Positions 9,411-18,220 of a stretch of 64,000 bases of DNA are shown here, piece by piece. Position numbers and translations under genes: made by a program. The notes beneath the pieces were generated by a model. The model saw nothing but the letters and a program-made list of their open reading frames with translations. It searched no databases and was not told where the DNA came from. Within the stretch, counting starts at the first letter, position 1; the number at the start of each line of letters is the position of its first letter. Source of the DNA: Clostridia bacterium. Lineage in GTDB: Bacteria > Bacillota > Clostridia > Oscillospirales > Acutalibacteraceae. The stretch lies in NCBI GenBank assembly GCA_017397845.1, contig JAFQHU010000003.1, forward strand, positions 62,001 through 126,000. Reading direction: 5' to 3'.

Positions 9411-9438
9411 TTGACAAACGTCATAATTAATGTATAAT
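9411..9438 (+). promoter_or_regulatory. Promoter of the arginine operon
   Basis: -35 TTGACA (9411-9416) and -10 TATAAT (9433-9438), 16 bases apart, both consensus. The 50 bases downstream, up to the RBS, are almost pure A/T with repeated TATAAATA/ATTCAAAA strings, a composition that would suit ArgR/AhrC boxes, but no exact box could be assigned. Confidence 0.8.
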
Positions 9439-9490
9439 ATTTAGAAAATATTCAAAATTTATGTATAAATATATAAATAAGAGGTAGTTT

Positions 9491-10417
9491 ATGGCAAAGG
9501 TATTTATTGACGGACAGGCAGGCACCACGGGTCTCCAGCTTAAAGCTAAGCTTCAAAAGCATCCTTTTGTGGAATTAATTGAAATTGATGAAAACAAACG
9601 TAAGGATGTTTCTGAAAGACAAAAGCTGATGAATGAGAGTGACGTTGTGTTTTTATGTCTTCCTGATGATGCGGCAAAGGAAGCGGTAAAGCTTGTTACA
9701 AATCCTGATACGGTAATAATTGATGCCAGCACAGCACACAGAACTGACGATAATTGGACTTACGGTTTTCCTGAGCTTTCGGAAAAGCATTATAATGATA
9801 TAAAATTTTCGAAGAGAATAGCAAATCCCGGATGTCACGCAACAGGATTCATTTCAGTTGTATATCCTTTAGTGACAGACGGTATAATTTCTCCCGATTA
9901 TCCCGTTACGTGCCACAGTATAACAGGCTACAGCGGCGGCGGTAAAAAAATGATAGCCGACTATGAAAATCCGGAAAGAGAAGAAGAACTCGGAACACCC
10001 CGTCAGTACGGTCTTTCTCAGGTGCATAAGCACATTCCTGAGATGAAAAAAATAACGGGACTTACGGATTATCCCGTGTTTTCACCGATAGTCAGCGATT
10101 ATTACAGCGGAATGGCTGTAACTGTGCCGTTATTTACGAAAGCATTTAAAAAGAAAATGACTTTGGACAGTTTATATGATTTTTACTGTGAATTTTATAA
10201 GGGAAGCACTTTCATTTCGGTTCATAAAGCAGTAGCACCGATGCTTTCACCTTTAGGACTCGAAGGAACCAATAAAATGGAAATTTACCTTTGCGGCAAT
10301 GACGAAAGAATCACTGTCACATCGGTTTTTGATAATCTTGGAAAAGGTGCATCATCGGCGGCGATAGAGAATATGAATATAGCTCTCGGATTTCCGCCTG
10401 AAACGGCACTTTTATAA
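9491..10417 (+). CDS. argC: N-acetyl-gamma-glutamyl-phosphate reductase (short, type 2 form)
   Basis: Third enzyme of arginine synthesis: NADPH-dependent reduction of N-acetylglutamyl-phosphate to the semialdehyde. 308 residues, the length of the type 2 (argC2) class rather than the roughly 345 of type 1. Glycine-rich nucleotide loop GQAGTTGLQL (8-17) and the catalytic cysteine in NPGCHATGF (Cys115) are visible, and HKHIPEM supplies the conserved histidine. First gene of argCJBD, with an RBS GAGGTAG before ATG 9491. Confidence 0.95.
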   Translation: MAKVFIDGQAGTTGLQLKAKLQKHPFVELIEIDENKRKDVSERQKLMNESDVVFLCLPDDAAKEAVKLVTNPDTVIIDASTAHRTDDNWTYGFPELSEKHYNDIKFSKRIANPGCHATGFISVVYPLVTDGIISPDYPVTCHSITGYSGGGKKMIADYENPEREEELGTPRQYGLSQVHKHIPEMKKITGLTDYPVFSPIVSDYYSGMAVTVPLFTKAFKKKMTLDSLYDFYCEFYKGSTFISVHKAVAPMLSPLGLEGTNKMEIYLCGNDERITVTSVFDNLGKGASSAAIENMNIALGFPPETALL

Positions 10418-10430
10418 CGGAGGTAATGAT

Positions 10431-11645
10431 ATGGAATTTATAAATGGCGGTGTTACCGCAGCTAAAGGCTTTACAGCCTCAGGTATTCATTGCGGTATCA
10501 GAAAAAATCAGACAAAAAAAGACCTTGCAATGATAAAAAGTGAGATAAGGTGTCCCGCTGCAGCTGTATATACACAAAACAAAGTTTACGGAGCACCCAT
10601 TACGGTAACGAGACAAAACCTTGCTGACGGTATGGCTCAGGCAGTTATCGTAAACAGCGGTAATGCAAACACCTGTAATCATGATGGTGTAGAAAAAGCA
10701 GAGCTTATGTGTAAGATAGCAGCCGATGCGATGAACGTTCAAAAGCAGGATATCATCGTGGCATCTACCGGTGTTATCGGCATGAGTCTTGATGTGACGC
10801 CCATCGCAGAAAGTGCTGTAAATCTTGCGTCACATATGACAGCGCAAGGAGGTCATGATGCAGCTGAGGCTATTATGACCACCGATACTGTGGCCAAGGA
10901 GTGCGCGGTGTCCCTTACTCTTGGCGGCAAGACAGTAACTCTCGGTGCCTGCTGCAAGGGCTCAGGTATGATTCATCCGAATATGGCGACCATGCTTTGC
11001 TTTATGACGACTGACTGTGCCATATCGCCGGCTATGCTTCAGAAGGCATTGTCCGATACAGTAAAAGATACTTTTAACATGATTTCAGTTGACGGTGATA
11101 CTTCGACAAATGATATGGTTTGTATTATGGCAAACGGAAAAGCGGAGAATACCTTAATTGACTGTGAAAATGAGGATTATTTTGCTTTTAAAGAAGCACT
11201 TATGGCTGTTTCGGTAAAACTTTCGCGTCTTATTGCCGGTGACGGTGAGGGAGCACAGAGGCTCCTTGAATGTAATGTTACATCCTGTATCGATGAAAAA
11301 ACAGCTAAAAATATAGCAAAGAGTGTTATTTGCTCTTCACTCGTAAAAACCGCTATGTTCGGTGCCGATGCCAATTGGGGCAGAATTCTGTGTGCTATCG
11401 GATATACGGAGGGTGATTTCTCTGTTGATAAAACAGATGTTTATATCTCATCGTGTAAAGGTAAGATTAAGGTATGCGAAAACGGATTCGGTGTCGAGTT
11501 TTCCGAGGAAAAGGCAAAGGAAATTTTGCTTGAGGATGAAATAATTATCGATATAGAGATGAATCACGGTGAATTCTCGGCCACTGCCTGGGGTTGTGAC
11601 CTTACCTATGACTATGTTAAAATTAACGGTGATTACCGTACCTGA
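10431..11645 (+). CDS. argJ: Bifunctional ornithine acetyltransferase / N-acetylglutamate synthase
   Basis: 404-residue ArgJ, which transfers the acetyl group from N-acetylornithine to glutamate and so recycles it in the arginine pathway. The family self-cleaves before a threonine nucleophile; the site is seen as IHPNMATML with Thr187. Other family strings include GGVTAAKGFTASG at the N-terminus, NSGNANTC (75-82) and GADANWGRI. ATG 10431 is preceded by GGAGGTAATGAT, 14 bases after argC. Whether it is mono- or bifunctional cannot be read reliably; no argA is in the window, which fits the bifunctional form. Confidence 0.95.
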   Translation: MEFINGGVTAAKGFTASGIHCGIRKNQTKKDLAMIKSEIRCPAAAVYTQNKVYGAPITVTRQNLADGMAQAVIVNSGNANTCNHDGVEKAELMCKIAADAMNVQKQDIIVASTGVIGMSLDVTPIAESAVNLASHMTAQGGHDAAEAIMTTDTVAKECAVSLTLGGKTVTLGACCKGSGMIHPNMATMLCFMTTDCAISPAMLQKALSDTVKDTFNMISVDGDTSTNDMVCIMANGKAENTLIDCENEDYFAFKEALMAVSVKLSRLIAGDGEGAQRLLECNVTSCIDEKTAKNIAKSVICSSLVKTAMFGADANWGRILCAIGYTEGDFSVDKTDVYISSCKGKIKVCENGFGVEFSEEKAKEILLEDEIIIDIEMNHGEFSATAWGCDLTYDYVKINGDYRT

Positions 11646-11654
11646 GGTGTTAAA

Positions 11655-12533
11655 ATGGATATTAACGATGCTACAAGGGCAAAAATACTGACCGATGCCC
11701 TTCCTTACATACAGAAATATTACGGAAAAACGGTAGTAGTAAAATATGGCGGAAACGCGATGATTAATCCTGAGCTCAAAAAGGCTGTTATGAGTGATAT
11801 CATCCTTCTTTCTCTTGTTGGTGTAAAAATTGTTCTTGTACATGGCGGAGGACCGGAAATCAGCGGTATGCTCACCAAACTCGGAATTGAATCAAAGTTT
11901 GTGGGAGGGCTCAGATATACTGATTCCGACACTGCGGAGGTTGTGCAGATGGTTCTTGCCGGCAAAACCAACAAAGACCTTGTTTCGCTTATAGGTGTTT
12001 GCGGAGGAAGGGCAATAGGACTTTGCGGTATTGACGGAGGAATGATTAAAGCAGAAAAGCTAAACGATGACAGCTTTGATTACGGTTATGTCGGTGAAAT
12101 AGTTTCAGTGGACCCGAACCCGATTATCAAGGTTTTAGAGGAGGATTATATTCCCGTTATTGCGACTGTCGGTGTTGACGGTGACGGTCAGGTATATAAT
12201 ATAAATGCTGATACTGCTGCTGCCGAAATAGCCGCAGCTTTGGGGGCCGAGAATATAATCACTCTTTCCGATATTCCGGGTCTTATGCATGATGTAAACG
12301 ATAAAAATTCTCTTATACCTGAAATTCATATTGATGAAATCGACTCCCTTATTGAAAGCGGAGTGATTTACGGGGGGATGATACCGAAAATCAAAAGCTG
12401 TGAAAAGGCCATCCGTTCAGGGGTAAAAAAGGCAGTTATGATAGACGGCAGAATACCGCACTCCATTATAATTGAGATGTTTTCAAAAGAGGGTATAGGC
12501 ACGCTTATGCAGGGGAGTGAAGAAAATGAGTAA
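11655..12533 (+). CDS. argB: Acetylglutamate kinase
   Basis: 292-residue amino-acid kinase that phosphorylates N-acetylglutamate, usually the feedback-controlled step. Motifs: VVKYGGNAM for phosphate binding, VHGGGPEIS for the substrate, and TLSDIPGL with the downstream GMIPKIKSC string typical of the family. The N-terminal helix (residues 1-20) present in arginine-sensitive hexameric forms appears to be there (ATRAKILTDALPYIQKYYG), so arginine inhibition is plausible. RBS GAGGTG. Its end overlaps the argD start by 8 bases. Confidence 0.95.
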   Translation: MDINDATRAKILTDALPYIQKYYGKTVVVKYGGNAMINPELKKAVMSDIILLSLVGVKIVLVHGGGPEISGMLTKLGIESKFVGGLRYTDSDTAEVVQMVLAGKTNKDLVSLIGVCGGRAIGLCGIDGGMIKAEKLNDDSFDYGYVGEIVSVDPNPIIKVLEEDYIPVIATVGVDGDGQVYNINADTAAAEIAAALGAENIITLSDIPGLMHDVNDKNSLIPEIHIDEIDSLIESGVIYGGMIPKIKSCEKAIRSGVKKAVMIDGRIPHSIIIEMFSKEGIGTLMQGSEENE

Positions 12534-13707
12534 TTTTGATATAATTAAAGATGCCGATGAAAGCTATGTGGCAGGTACATACGGCAGGTTTCCTGTCGCT
12601 GTTGAAAAAGGAAAAAATGCCACTTGTTATGATTTTGACGGTAAAAAATATATTGACTTTTCCAGCGGTATCGGTGTTAACTCGCTTGGATTTTGTGATG
12701 AAGGTTGGATTGAAGCCGTGACAGCTCAGTTGAGTACATTACAGCACATTTCAAATTTATATTATACGAAACCGTGCATTGATGCCGCAAAGATACTGTG
12801 CGAAAGAACAGGAATGAAAAAGGTTTTCTTTTCAAACAGCGGTGCAGAAAGCAACGAAGGTGCGATTAAGTGTGCGCGTAAATACAGCTATGATAAATAT
12901 GGTGCCGGCAGAGAAAAGGTGCTGACGCTTTTGAATTCCTTTCACGGCAGAACCGTAACAACTCTTTCGGCCACAGGACAGGATGTATTTCATAAATATT
13001 TTCATCCTTTTACGGAAGGCTTTGATTATGTTCCTGCCAATGATATCGAAGCTCTCAGGCAATCTCTTGACGGAACAGTTTGTGCTGTCATGATTGAACT
13101 TATTCAGGGAGAAGGCGGCGTTATGCCGCTCGACAAAGAATATGTAAAAGAGGTCGAAAATGTTTGCAGAGAGTATGACTTGGTTTTTATTGTTGATGAG
13201 GTTCAAACGGGTGTCGGAAGAACGGGAGAACTTTTTGCTTTCCGGCATTACGGTGTAAATCCGGACATCGTTACGATTGCCAAGGGCATCGGCGGAGGTC
13301 TTCCGTTGGGTTGTGTTGTTTTCGGTGAAAAGACAGAAAAGGTTTTCTCAAAAGGTGACCACGCCACTACCTTCGGCGGCAATCCCGCAGCAACAGCAGG
13401 AGCTGTGCATATTCTTAACCGACTCGACAGAAGCTTTCTCGATGATGTAAAGGAAAAAGGGGAGTATATGCGTGAAAAAATAATGTCTATGCCCCATGTT
13501 GTCGGTATAGACGGACTTGGACTCATGATGGGTATCCGTCTTGATGACACCGTAAAAAGTGCCGATGTCGTAAAAAAGGCGATTGAAAAAGGTGCTCTTC
13601 TCCTGACAGCAAAATCAAAGGTTCGCCTTTTGCCGCCGCTTACGATCACTTACGAAGAAATTGATGCGGGTCTTGCTTCAATGGAAGCGGCTCTCAACGA
13701 ATTATAA
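12526..13707 (+). CDS. argD: Acetylornithine aminotransferase
   Basis: 393-residue class III PLP aminotransferase converting N-acetylglutamate semialdehyde to N-acetylornithine. The PLP lysine is in TIAKGIGGGLPLG; VDEVQTGVGRTG holds the cofactor aspartate; NSGAESNEGAIK is the phosphate-binding string. ATG 12526 was chosen over an in-frame GTG at 12517 because GGGGAG just upstream then acts as RBS and the N-terminus matches the family. Translationally coupled to argB. Last gene of the operon, followed by a strong terminator. Confidence 0.95.
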   Translation: MSNFDIIKDADESYVAGTYGRFPVAVEKGKNATCYDFDGKKYIDFSSGIGVNSLGFCDEGWIEAVTAQLSTLQHISNLYYTKPCIDAAKILCERTGMKKVFFSNSGAESNEGAIKCARKYSYDKYGAGREKVLTLLNSFHGRTVTTLSATGQDVFHKYFHPFTEGFDYVPANDIEALRQSLDGTVCAVMIELIQGEGGVMPLDKEYVKEVENVCREYDLVFIVDEVQTGVGRTGELFAFRHYGVNPDIVTIAKGIGGGLPLGCVVFGEKTEKVFSKGDHATTFGGNPAATAGAVHILNRLDRSFLDDVKEKGEYMREKIMSMPHVVGIDGLGLMMGIRLDDTVKSADVVKKAIEKGALLLTAKSKVRLLPPLTITYEEIDAGLASMEAALNEL

Positions 13708-13712
13708 AATTT

Positions 13713-13737
13713 GCCGCAGTTTTTCTGCGGCTTTTCT
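13713..13737 (+). terminator. Terminator of argCJBD
   Basis: 7-bp stem GCCGCAG (13713-13719) / CTGCGGC (13725-13731) with a T5 loop, followed by TTTTCT. Confidence 0.9.
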
Positions 13738-13796
13738 ATTGTAAAAACGGAGTATTTGTGTTAATATCATTTTATAGAATTTTTTGGGAGAAAATT

Positions 13797-14393
13797 ATGG
13801 TAAAAATTAAAATGGATAAAAAAACACTGAAAAAAATGGCTTTGATGGCTGGAGAGGCTTTTTCTGATGATCCTGTCCACTCTTATGCCACTAAAATACC
13901 TTTTTTGAGAAAAAGATATATTTATCATTTAATGATGGAAAGATTTTCCGCATCAAACGGTAAGGATATAATCTATCTCGATAAAGAAAACAAAGGCATG
14001 TGTATTTGGCGGGATGCAAAAAACGATTACACCGCTCTTGAATTTCTGAAGTGTCCTCATTGGATTTTTCTTGTAATTTATTGGCTTCCGTCGCTTCGCA
14101 CTCTTTTTACTTATGCCAAAAGAGATTTGTCTGTGTTTCCTGACAATACTCTCCTGATTGAGCCGGTTTTTGTCGGTAGGGAATATCAGGGGAAAGGAAT
14201 TGCTTCCTCACTTATAAAGCAAGGAATAAATGATTTGGTGCCTCTCGGATATAATCTGGGCCTTGAGACGCAGAACCCTGATAATATATCTCTTTATGAA
14301 AAGTTAGGCTTTAAGCTTATTTCGAAGCAGACTCTGAAAAAGAACCGTATTTACAATTTTTCCATGATTTATACAGGTGAAAAAACTGAATAA
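13797..14393 (+). CDS. GNAT family N-acetyltransferase
   Basis: 198-residue acyl-CoA-dependent acetyltransferase. The acetyl-CoA loop is visible as EYQGKGIASSLI (R/Q-x-x-G-x-G/A) and a second family element as LYEKLGFKLIS near the C-terminus. ATG 13797 is preceded by TGGGAG; the upstream in-frame TTG at 13758 lacks an RBS. A hydrophobic segment HWIFLVIYWLPSL in the middle is unusual but also occurs in other GNAT proteins of this length. Substrate unknown. It lies alone between two terminators. Confidence 0.8.
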   Translation: MVKIKMDKKTLKKMALMAGEAFSDDPVHSYATKIPFLRKRYIYHLMMERFSASNGKDIIYLDKENKGMCIWRDAKNDYTALEFLKCPHWIFLVIYWLPSLRTLFTYAKRDLSVFPDNTLLIEPVFVGREYQGKGIASSLIKQGINDLVPLGYNLGLETQNPDNISLYEKLGFKLISKQTLKKNRIYNFSMIYTGEKTE

Positions 14394-14400
14394 GCTGCTG

Positions 14401-14427
14401 CAACCTCTGTTAAATCAGAGGTTGTTT
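14401..14427 (+). terminator. Terminator of the acetyltransferase gene
   Basis: Perfect 9-bp stem CAACCTCTG (14401-14409) / CAGAGGTTG (14416-14424), loop TTAAAT, followed by TTT. Confidence 0.8.
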
Positions 14428-14437
14428 CACTGAAATT

Positions 14438-14462
14438 ACACAATTCCTGTGTAGCATATAAT
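14438..14462 (+). promoter_or_regulatory. Putative promoter of the two-component system with a small dyad
   Basis: -10 TATAAT at 14457-14462; no good -35 is seen at 16-18 bases upstream. The spacer holds the dyad ACACA-ATTCC-TGTGT (14438-14452). A weak -35 plus a dyad would suit activation by a bound regulator, possibly the response regulator itself; this is inference. Confidence 0.4.
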
Positions 14463-14494
14463 TGGAATTTTATATTTATTTTGGTGGTGCAAAG

Positions 14495-15178
14495 ATGAAA
14501 AGAAAAATTCTCGTTGTTGATGATGATAAAAGAATCAACGAATTACTTAAAGATATTTTTTCTATCGAAGGGTACGATGTGATATGTGCCTTCGACGGTG
14601 AGCAGGCAATCAGAATTCTCGAAAATTATGATGATATACCGTTGATGATTCTTGATGTTATGCTTCCCGAAATTGATGGGTGGGAGGTGCTCGATTATGT
14701 AAAGGAGCATTTCAACACAAAAATTATTATGCTGACTGCGATAACAGATGAATTCAGCGAAGCCAAAGGTTTGCGCCGGGGTGCTGATGATTATGTTGTT
14801 AAACCTTTCAAAAGAGCAGCTCTCGTTGAAAGGGCTAAACGTCTGATTGGTTATTCACTTGATGAAAATACCTGTGAGCTCGTCAGTGATGAGCTTAAAA
14901 TATCACAAAAAGAAATGAAAGTGTATATTTGCGGCGAAGAAATTAAAATTACGCCGAAAGAGTATCAGCTTCTCCTCCTTCTTATTAAAAATTCACCTAA
15001 TGTTCTGAACAGGGATAAAATACTTGAAAAGGTGTGGGGGTTTGACTATGACGGCAACGACCGAACCATTGACACCCATATTAAAATGCTAAGACACTCT
15101 TTGGGCTGCTGCGGAGATAAAATAAGAACAGTAAGAGGCACCGGCTACAGCTTTGAAGGTGAGGTAGAAAAAATATGA
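14495..15178 (+). CDS. OmpR/PhoB-family response regulator
   Basis: 227 residues. Receiver domain 1-118 with acidic pocket VVDDD (8-11), phospho-acceptor Asp54 in LDVMLPE, switch Thr81 and Lys103 in VVKPF. C-terminal winged helix (about 130-225) with the typical ITPKEYQLLLLL and VWGFDYDGNDRTIDTHI strings. ATG 14495 is preferred over an upstream in-frame TTG because the receiver begins directly with MKRKILVVDDD and GGTGGTG precedes it. It overlaps the sensor kinase gene by 4 bases, so the pair is one operon. The signal and targets are unknown. Confidence 0.93.
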   Translation: MKRKILVVDDDKRINELLKDIFSIEGYDVICAFDGEQAIRILENYDDIPLMILDVMLPEIDGWEVLDYVKEHFNTKIIMLTAITDEFSEAKGLRRGADDYVVKPFKRAALVERAKRLIGYSLDENTCELVSDELKISQKEMKVYICGEEIKITPKEYQLLLLLIKNSPNVLNRDKILEKVWGFDYDGNDRTIDTHIKMLRHSLGCCGDKIRTVRGTGYSFEGEVEKI

Positions 15179-16563
15179 AAAAAAGCTTTCGGTTTAAAGT
15201 GCTCGGAGTTTTTCTTACAGGAATAATTCTTTCAATGTTTGCACTTACTTTTCTTTCAAATGTTCTTCTGAGACCTGTATTTATTCAAAATTCAAAGAAT
15301 ACCATGGAAAAATACGCATCCGAAATTAAAATCTGTCTCAGTAATACGCCCGATAAAACTGAGTCACTTCTCGAAGAGATAAATACGTCTTACGGTATTA
15401 CAACTCATGTTACCGACAAAAACGGTCGTGTTGTGTATTCTTATACAAAATTAAAAATTAACAGGCTGAATTCCGTAAAATATAAAAAATGGATTGAATC
15501 ATATAAATTGAGAGACGATAAGGAAGGTCTTTATTTTAAGCAGCGTACCGATGAAAGTGATATGATCAAAAAAATAGTGTACATATCAGATGCTGATAAT
15601 GACAAATATATTATAATGAACAAATCCATAAAGGGTATTGATCAGGATACACGGATAGTAACGATTTTTATTTTGATAACCGGATTTACCCTTGCATTTT
15701 TGGGAACGGCAGTCTGGGGCCTTTTTACGAAGAACTTTACCGACAACATAAAAAAAATGAGTGACATTACCCGAAAAATGTCCGAGCTTGATTTCAGTGA
15801 AAAAATTAATCTGCATGCAGATGATGAGGTAGGTGTTCTTGCACGCTCGATTGATATGCTTTCCGGCGAGCTTGAATCGAGCATTGACGGACTAAAAGAG
15901 GATGTAGACAGACAAAAACGTCTGATAAGGGATATTTCACATGAACTTAAAACACCCGTTACCACAGTGAAGGGTTATCTTGAAAATATTGAAGCTTTGT
16001 CCGACGGGAATAAATTGTTGGAAAAATATTGTAAAATTGCCGTTGAAGAGTGTGATGATATTGATAACCTCATTGAAGAGATGCTTGAAATGTCACGTCT
16101 TGAAAGCCAGGGTTATGTGTGTGATATGGAAAAAATCCCTGTCGGTTTGATTGAAGAAAACATAAAAGGAAAATTGAGCGCAGAGTTTAATTCTCACCGT
16201 TTCAATCTTTCTTTTGAAAAATCAGAGTTGCTTTGTAATTTGGTATTGGTTACCAGAGCTGTTATGAATTACGTGAAAAATGCAGTTAAGTACGGAGACG
16301 GCAAATCTGTAATTGAAATTACAGGCACAGCAAGTAAAGACGGCTATGTTTTTGCGGTATCTAATACAGGTAAAGCTATTTCTGATGAAGAAAAAGAGAA
16401 TATATGGGATTTATTTTATAAAAACGATAAATCGAGGCAGAGAAACGAAAGTCACGGTATAGGTCTTTCTATGGTGAGACAGATTGCGGTATTGCATAAC
16501 GGTTCAGTAAATTTGGAAAGTAAAGACGGAAAAAATATTTTCAGTATAGTGATTCCGTTTTAA
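15175..16563 (+). CDS. Membrane sensor histidine kinase
   Basis: 462 residues. One membrane helix at about 10-30, an extracytoplasmic sensor region (30-155), a second helix (about 158-180), a HAMP linker (180-235), the HisKA dimerisation domain with the phospho-acceptor histidine in RDISHELKTPV near residue 257, and the HATPase domain with N box (AVMNYVKNAVKY), G1 (VSNTGKAI) and G2 (ESHGIGLSM). This is the VanS/PhoR-like order. Its stimulus cannot be read from the sensor region. Partner of the regulator whose gene it overlaps. Confidence 0.93.
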   Translation: MKKSFRFKVLGVFLTGIILSMFALTFLSNVLLRPVFIQNSKNTMEKYASEIKICLSNTPDKTESLLEEINTSYGITTHVTDKNGRVVYSYTKLKINRLNSVKYKKWIESYKLRDDKEGLYFKQRTDESDMIKKIVYISDADNDKYIIMNKSIKGIDQDTRIVTIFILITGFTLAFLGTAVWGLFTKNFTDNIKKMSDITRKMSELDFSEKINLHADDEVGVLARSIDMLSGELESSIDGLKEDVDRQKRLIRDISHELKTPVTTVKGYLENIEALSDGNKLLEKYCKIAVEECDDIDNLIEEMLEMSRLESQGYVCDMEKIPVGLIEENIKGKLSAEFNSHRFNLSFEKSELLCNLVLVTRAVMNYVKNAVKYGDGKSVIEITGTASKDGYVFAVSNTGKAISDEEKENIWDLFYKNDKSRQRNESHGIGLSMVRQIAVLHNGSVNLESKDGKNIFSIVIPF

Positions 16564-16662
16564 CGCCATAGGAGTAATTGAATTAAATACTTGATTTTTA
16601 CATTTGTTTTTCACAGAGTTTAATTAATATCTTACCGATAATTGATTATTACGGAGGATAGC

Positions 16663-17697
16663 ATGAAAAGCAAGGTAAAAAAATTTTCGGCAATTGTGCT
16701 GTATCTTTCGATAGTTACGGTCACAATTGCCTTTATTCAGGAAATGTTTGTGAGTGTTTATGAGTCAGCTGACGAGGCGAGGATAGATACTTTCTTCACT
16801 CAGGAGGAGGACAGTCTCGATGCAGTATTTCTCGGCCCGAGTACAACTTATGCATCTTGGGTGGCACCGATTGCCTTTCAGGAGTACGGTATAACTGTAT
16901 ACTCGGTTGCCAGTGCGGCACAGCCTCTTTTTGCCTCAAAGTATATGATTGAGGATATGAGAAAAAAACAGCCCGATGCACTGTATATAATAAATGTGAC
17001 TCATTATCTGAAAAAATATGAAAAATATGTTCCGAATTTTATTGAAACTTATCCTTTACGTACAAATAAATTCATGATGACAGCCTATCTCAGCGATTTG
17101 GGAAATATTCCGATTGAGGAGACGGTAAAAATGTATCTTCCGGTTCTTAAATATCACAGCAGATGGTCGGAGCTCAGTGTGAAAGACTTGTTTTATAAAA
17201 AAGATAAATACAAATCGGCAAGCTACTATAAGTCCTTTTTGAATAAGGCAAAAAACGTAGGTTCTGTTCAGACGGATTTTGAAACTCAGGAAGCTCTTGG
17301 TGAAAGAGACATGACGGGTCTTACGGATTTGATTAATTATTGTAAAAAAGAAAAACTTAAGGTTCTCTTTGTTATAATACCTCAGGGTGAGGAATGCAGT
17401 GACAGAGCAGGCAAACAGAATACAACAGTTTCTGTTCTTAAATCAAGGGGATTTGATGTTCTTGATTTGCGCAGGTATGTATCTGATATGAGCATTGATC
17501 CGGAAAAAGACTTTTATAACGCTCAGCATATGAACATAAACGGAGCATCTAAGGTTACGAAATTTATATCCGAATATCTTGTCGAAAAACATGGTTTTAC
17601 AGATAAAAGGAACGATGAAAGATATGCGGATTGGATCGAAGCGGCAAAGGAATACAATAAACTTGTCGCTGACGGTAAGCTTGCTTCTGCGAAATAA
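16663..17697 (+). CDS. Membrane-anchored SGNH-hydrolase-like protein
   Basis: 344 residues with an N-terminal helix (about 8-28) that anchors or exports the protein. The outer part looks like an SGNH/GDSL esterase fold of the DltD/AlgJ kind: block I as LGPSTTYASW with the serine next to Gly-Pro, a central LKVLFVIIPQ strand, and a late NAQHMNINGASKVT string in the position of the catalytic His block. The usual D-x-x-H spacing is not exact, so activity is uncertain. Such proteins often O-acylate or de-acylate cell-wall polymers. ATG 16663 follows ACGGAGG. Confidence 0.6.
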   Translation: MKSKVKKFSAIVLYLSIVTVTIAFIQEMFVSVYESADEARIDTFFTQEEDSLDAVFLGPSTTYASWVAPIAFQEYGITVYSVASAAQPLFASKYMIEDMRKKQPDALYIINVTHYLKKYEKYVPNFIETYPLRTNKFMMTAYLSDLGNIPIEETVKMYLPVLKYHSRWSELSVKDLFYKKDKYKSASYYKSFLNKAKNVGSVQTDFETQEALGERDMTGLTDLINYCKKEKLKVLFVIIPQGEECSDRAGKQNTTVSVLKSRGFDVLDLRRYVSDMSIDPEKDFYNAQHMNINGASKVTKFISEYLVEKHGFTDKRNDERYADWIEAAKEYNKLVADGKLASAK

Positions 17698-17710
17698 ATG
17701 AAGAAATAAA

Positions 17711-17747
17711 AAAATGCTGTAAAATTCGTTTTTTTACAGCATTTTTT
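17711..17747. terminator. Bidirectional terminator between convergent genes
   Basis: 14-bp perfect stem AAAATGCTGTAAAA (17711-17724) / TTTTACAGCATTTT (17732-17745), A-rich before and T-rich after, so it can end transcription from both the SGNH-like gene and the XRE regulator. Confidence 0.85.
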
Positions 17748-17753
17748 ATATTA

Positions 17754-17966
17754 TCAGGTATTATCTGTGAGTCCTAAAAGGTAGTCGGCTGAAACATTAA
17801 AAAATTTGCACAGAGCGATTATATCGCTGAGGCTCGGTTCATAATTCCCGCATTCTATATAAGATATTTTTCTCTGGGTTGTATTTATTGCCGCGCCTAA
17901 TTCCTTTTGACTCATTTCTGCATCTTCACGAAGATTGCGGATTTTTTCACCGAATGTTATATTCAT
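17754..17966 (-). CDS. XRE-family DNA-binding regulator
   Basis: 70-residue protein that is essentially one helix-turn-helix domain: FGEKIRNLREDAEMSQKELG, then INTTQRKISYIECGNYEPS and the tail IIALCKFFNVSADYLLGL, the standard HTH_3 (Cro/C1) pattern. ATG 17966 is preferred over a GTG nine bases upstream because GGTGA then serves as RBS. It is transcribed away from the BspA-like gene, and a perfect 7-bp dyad sits between that gene's -35 and -10, so it is likely to repress or autoregulate that divergent region. No ligand domain is present. Confidence 0.85.
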   Translation of the reverse strand: MNITFGEKIRNLREDAEMSQKELGAAINTTQRKISYIECGNYEPSLSDIIALCKFFNVSADYLLGLTDNT

Positions 17967-18008
17967 TTTTATCACCGATATAATTTTACATTAGATATAA
18001 ACTTTCTA

Positions 18009-18037
18009 TTGACATATAGACGCAAAACGTCTATAAT
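18009..18037 (+). promoter_or_regulatory. Promoter of the BspA-like gene with embedded operator-like dyad
   Basis: -35 TTGACA (18009-18014) and -10 TATAAT (18032-18037), 17-base spacer, both consensus. The spacer contains ATAGACG-CAAAA-CGTCTAT (18016-18034), a perfect 7-bp inverted repeat with a 5-base centre. A protein on this dyad would block RNA polymerase. The divergent XRE gene is the natural candidate. A leader of about 175 nt follows before the start codon. Confidence 0.75.
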
Positions 18038-18220
18038 ATTCGTAAAAAGACAATGTTTTTTGTAATTTTATGAGTATATTTTGCGTTTATGATTATGTAA
18101 GAAAAATTAAATCATGCGGAGGTGTTAAACTTAAGAAAAACTTAATATTCATAATGTTGAAAAATGCTATTCTTCGTGTTAAAATACAGATACGGAGAAA
18201 ATTAACAGGAGGAACAAATT

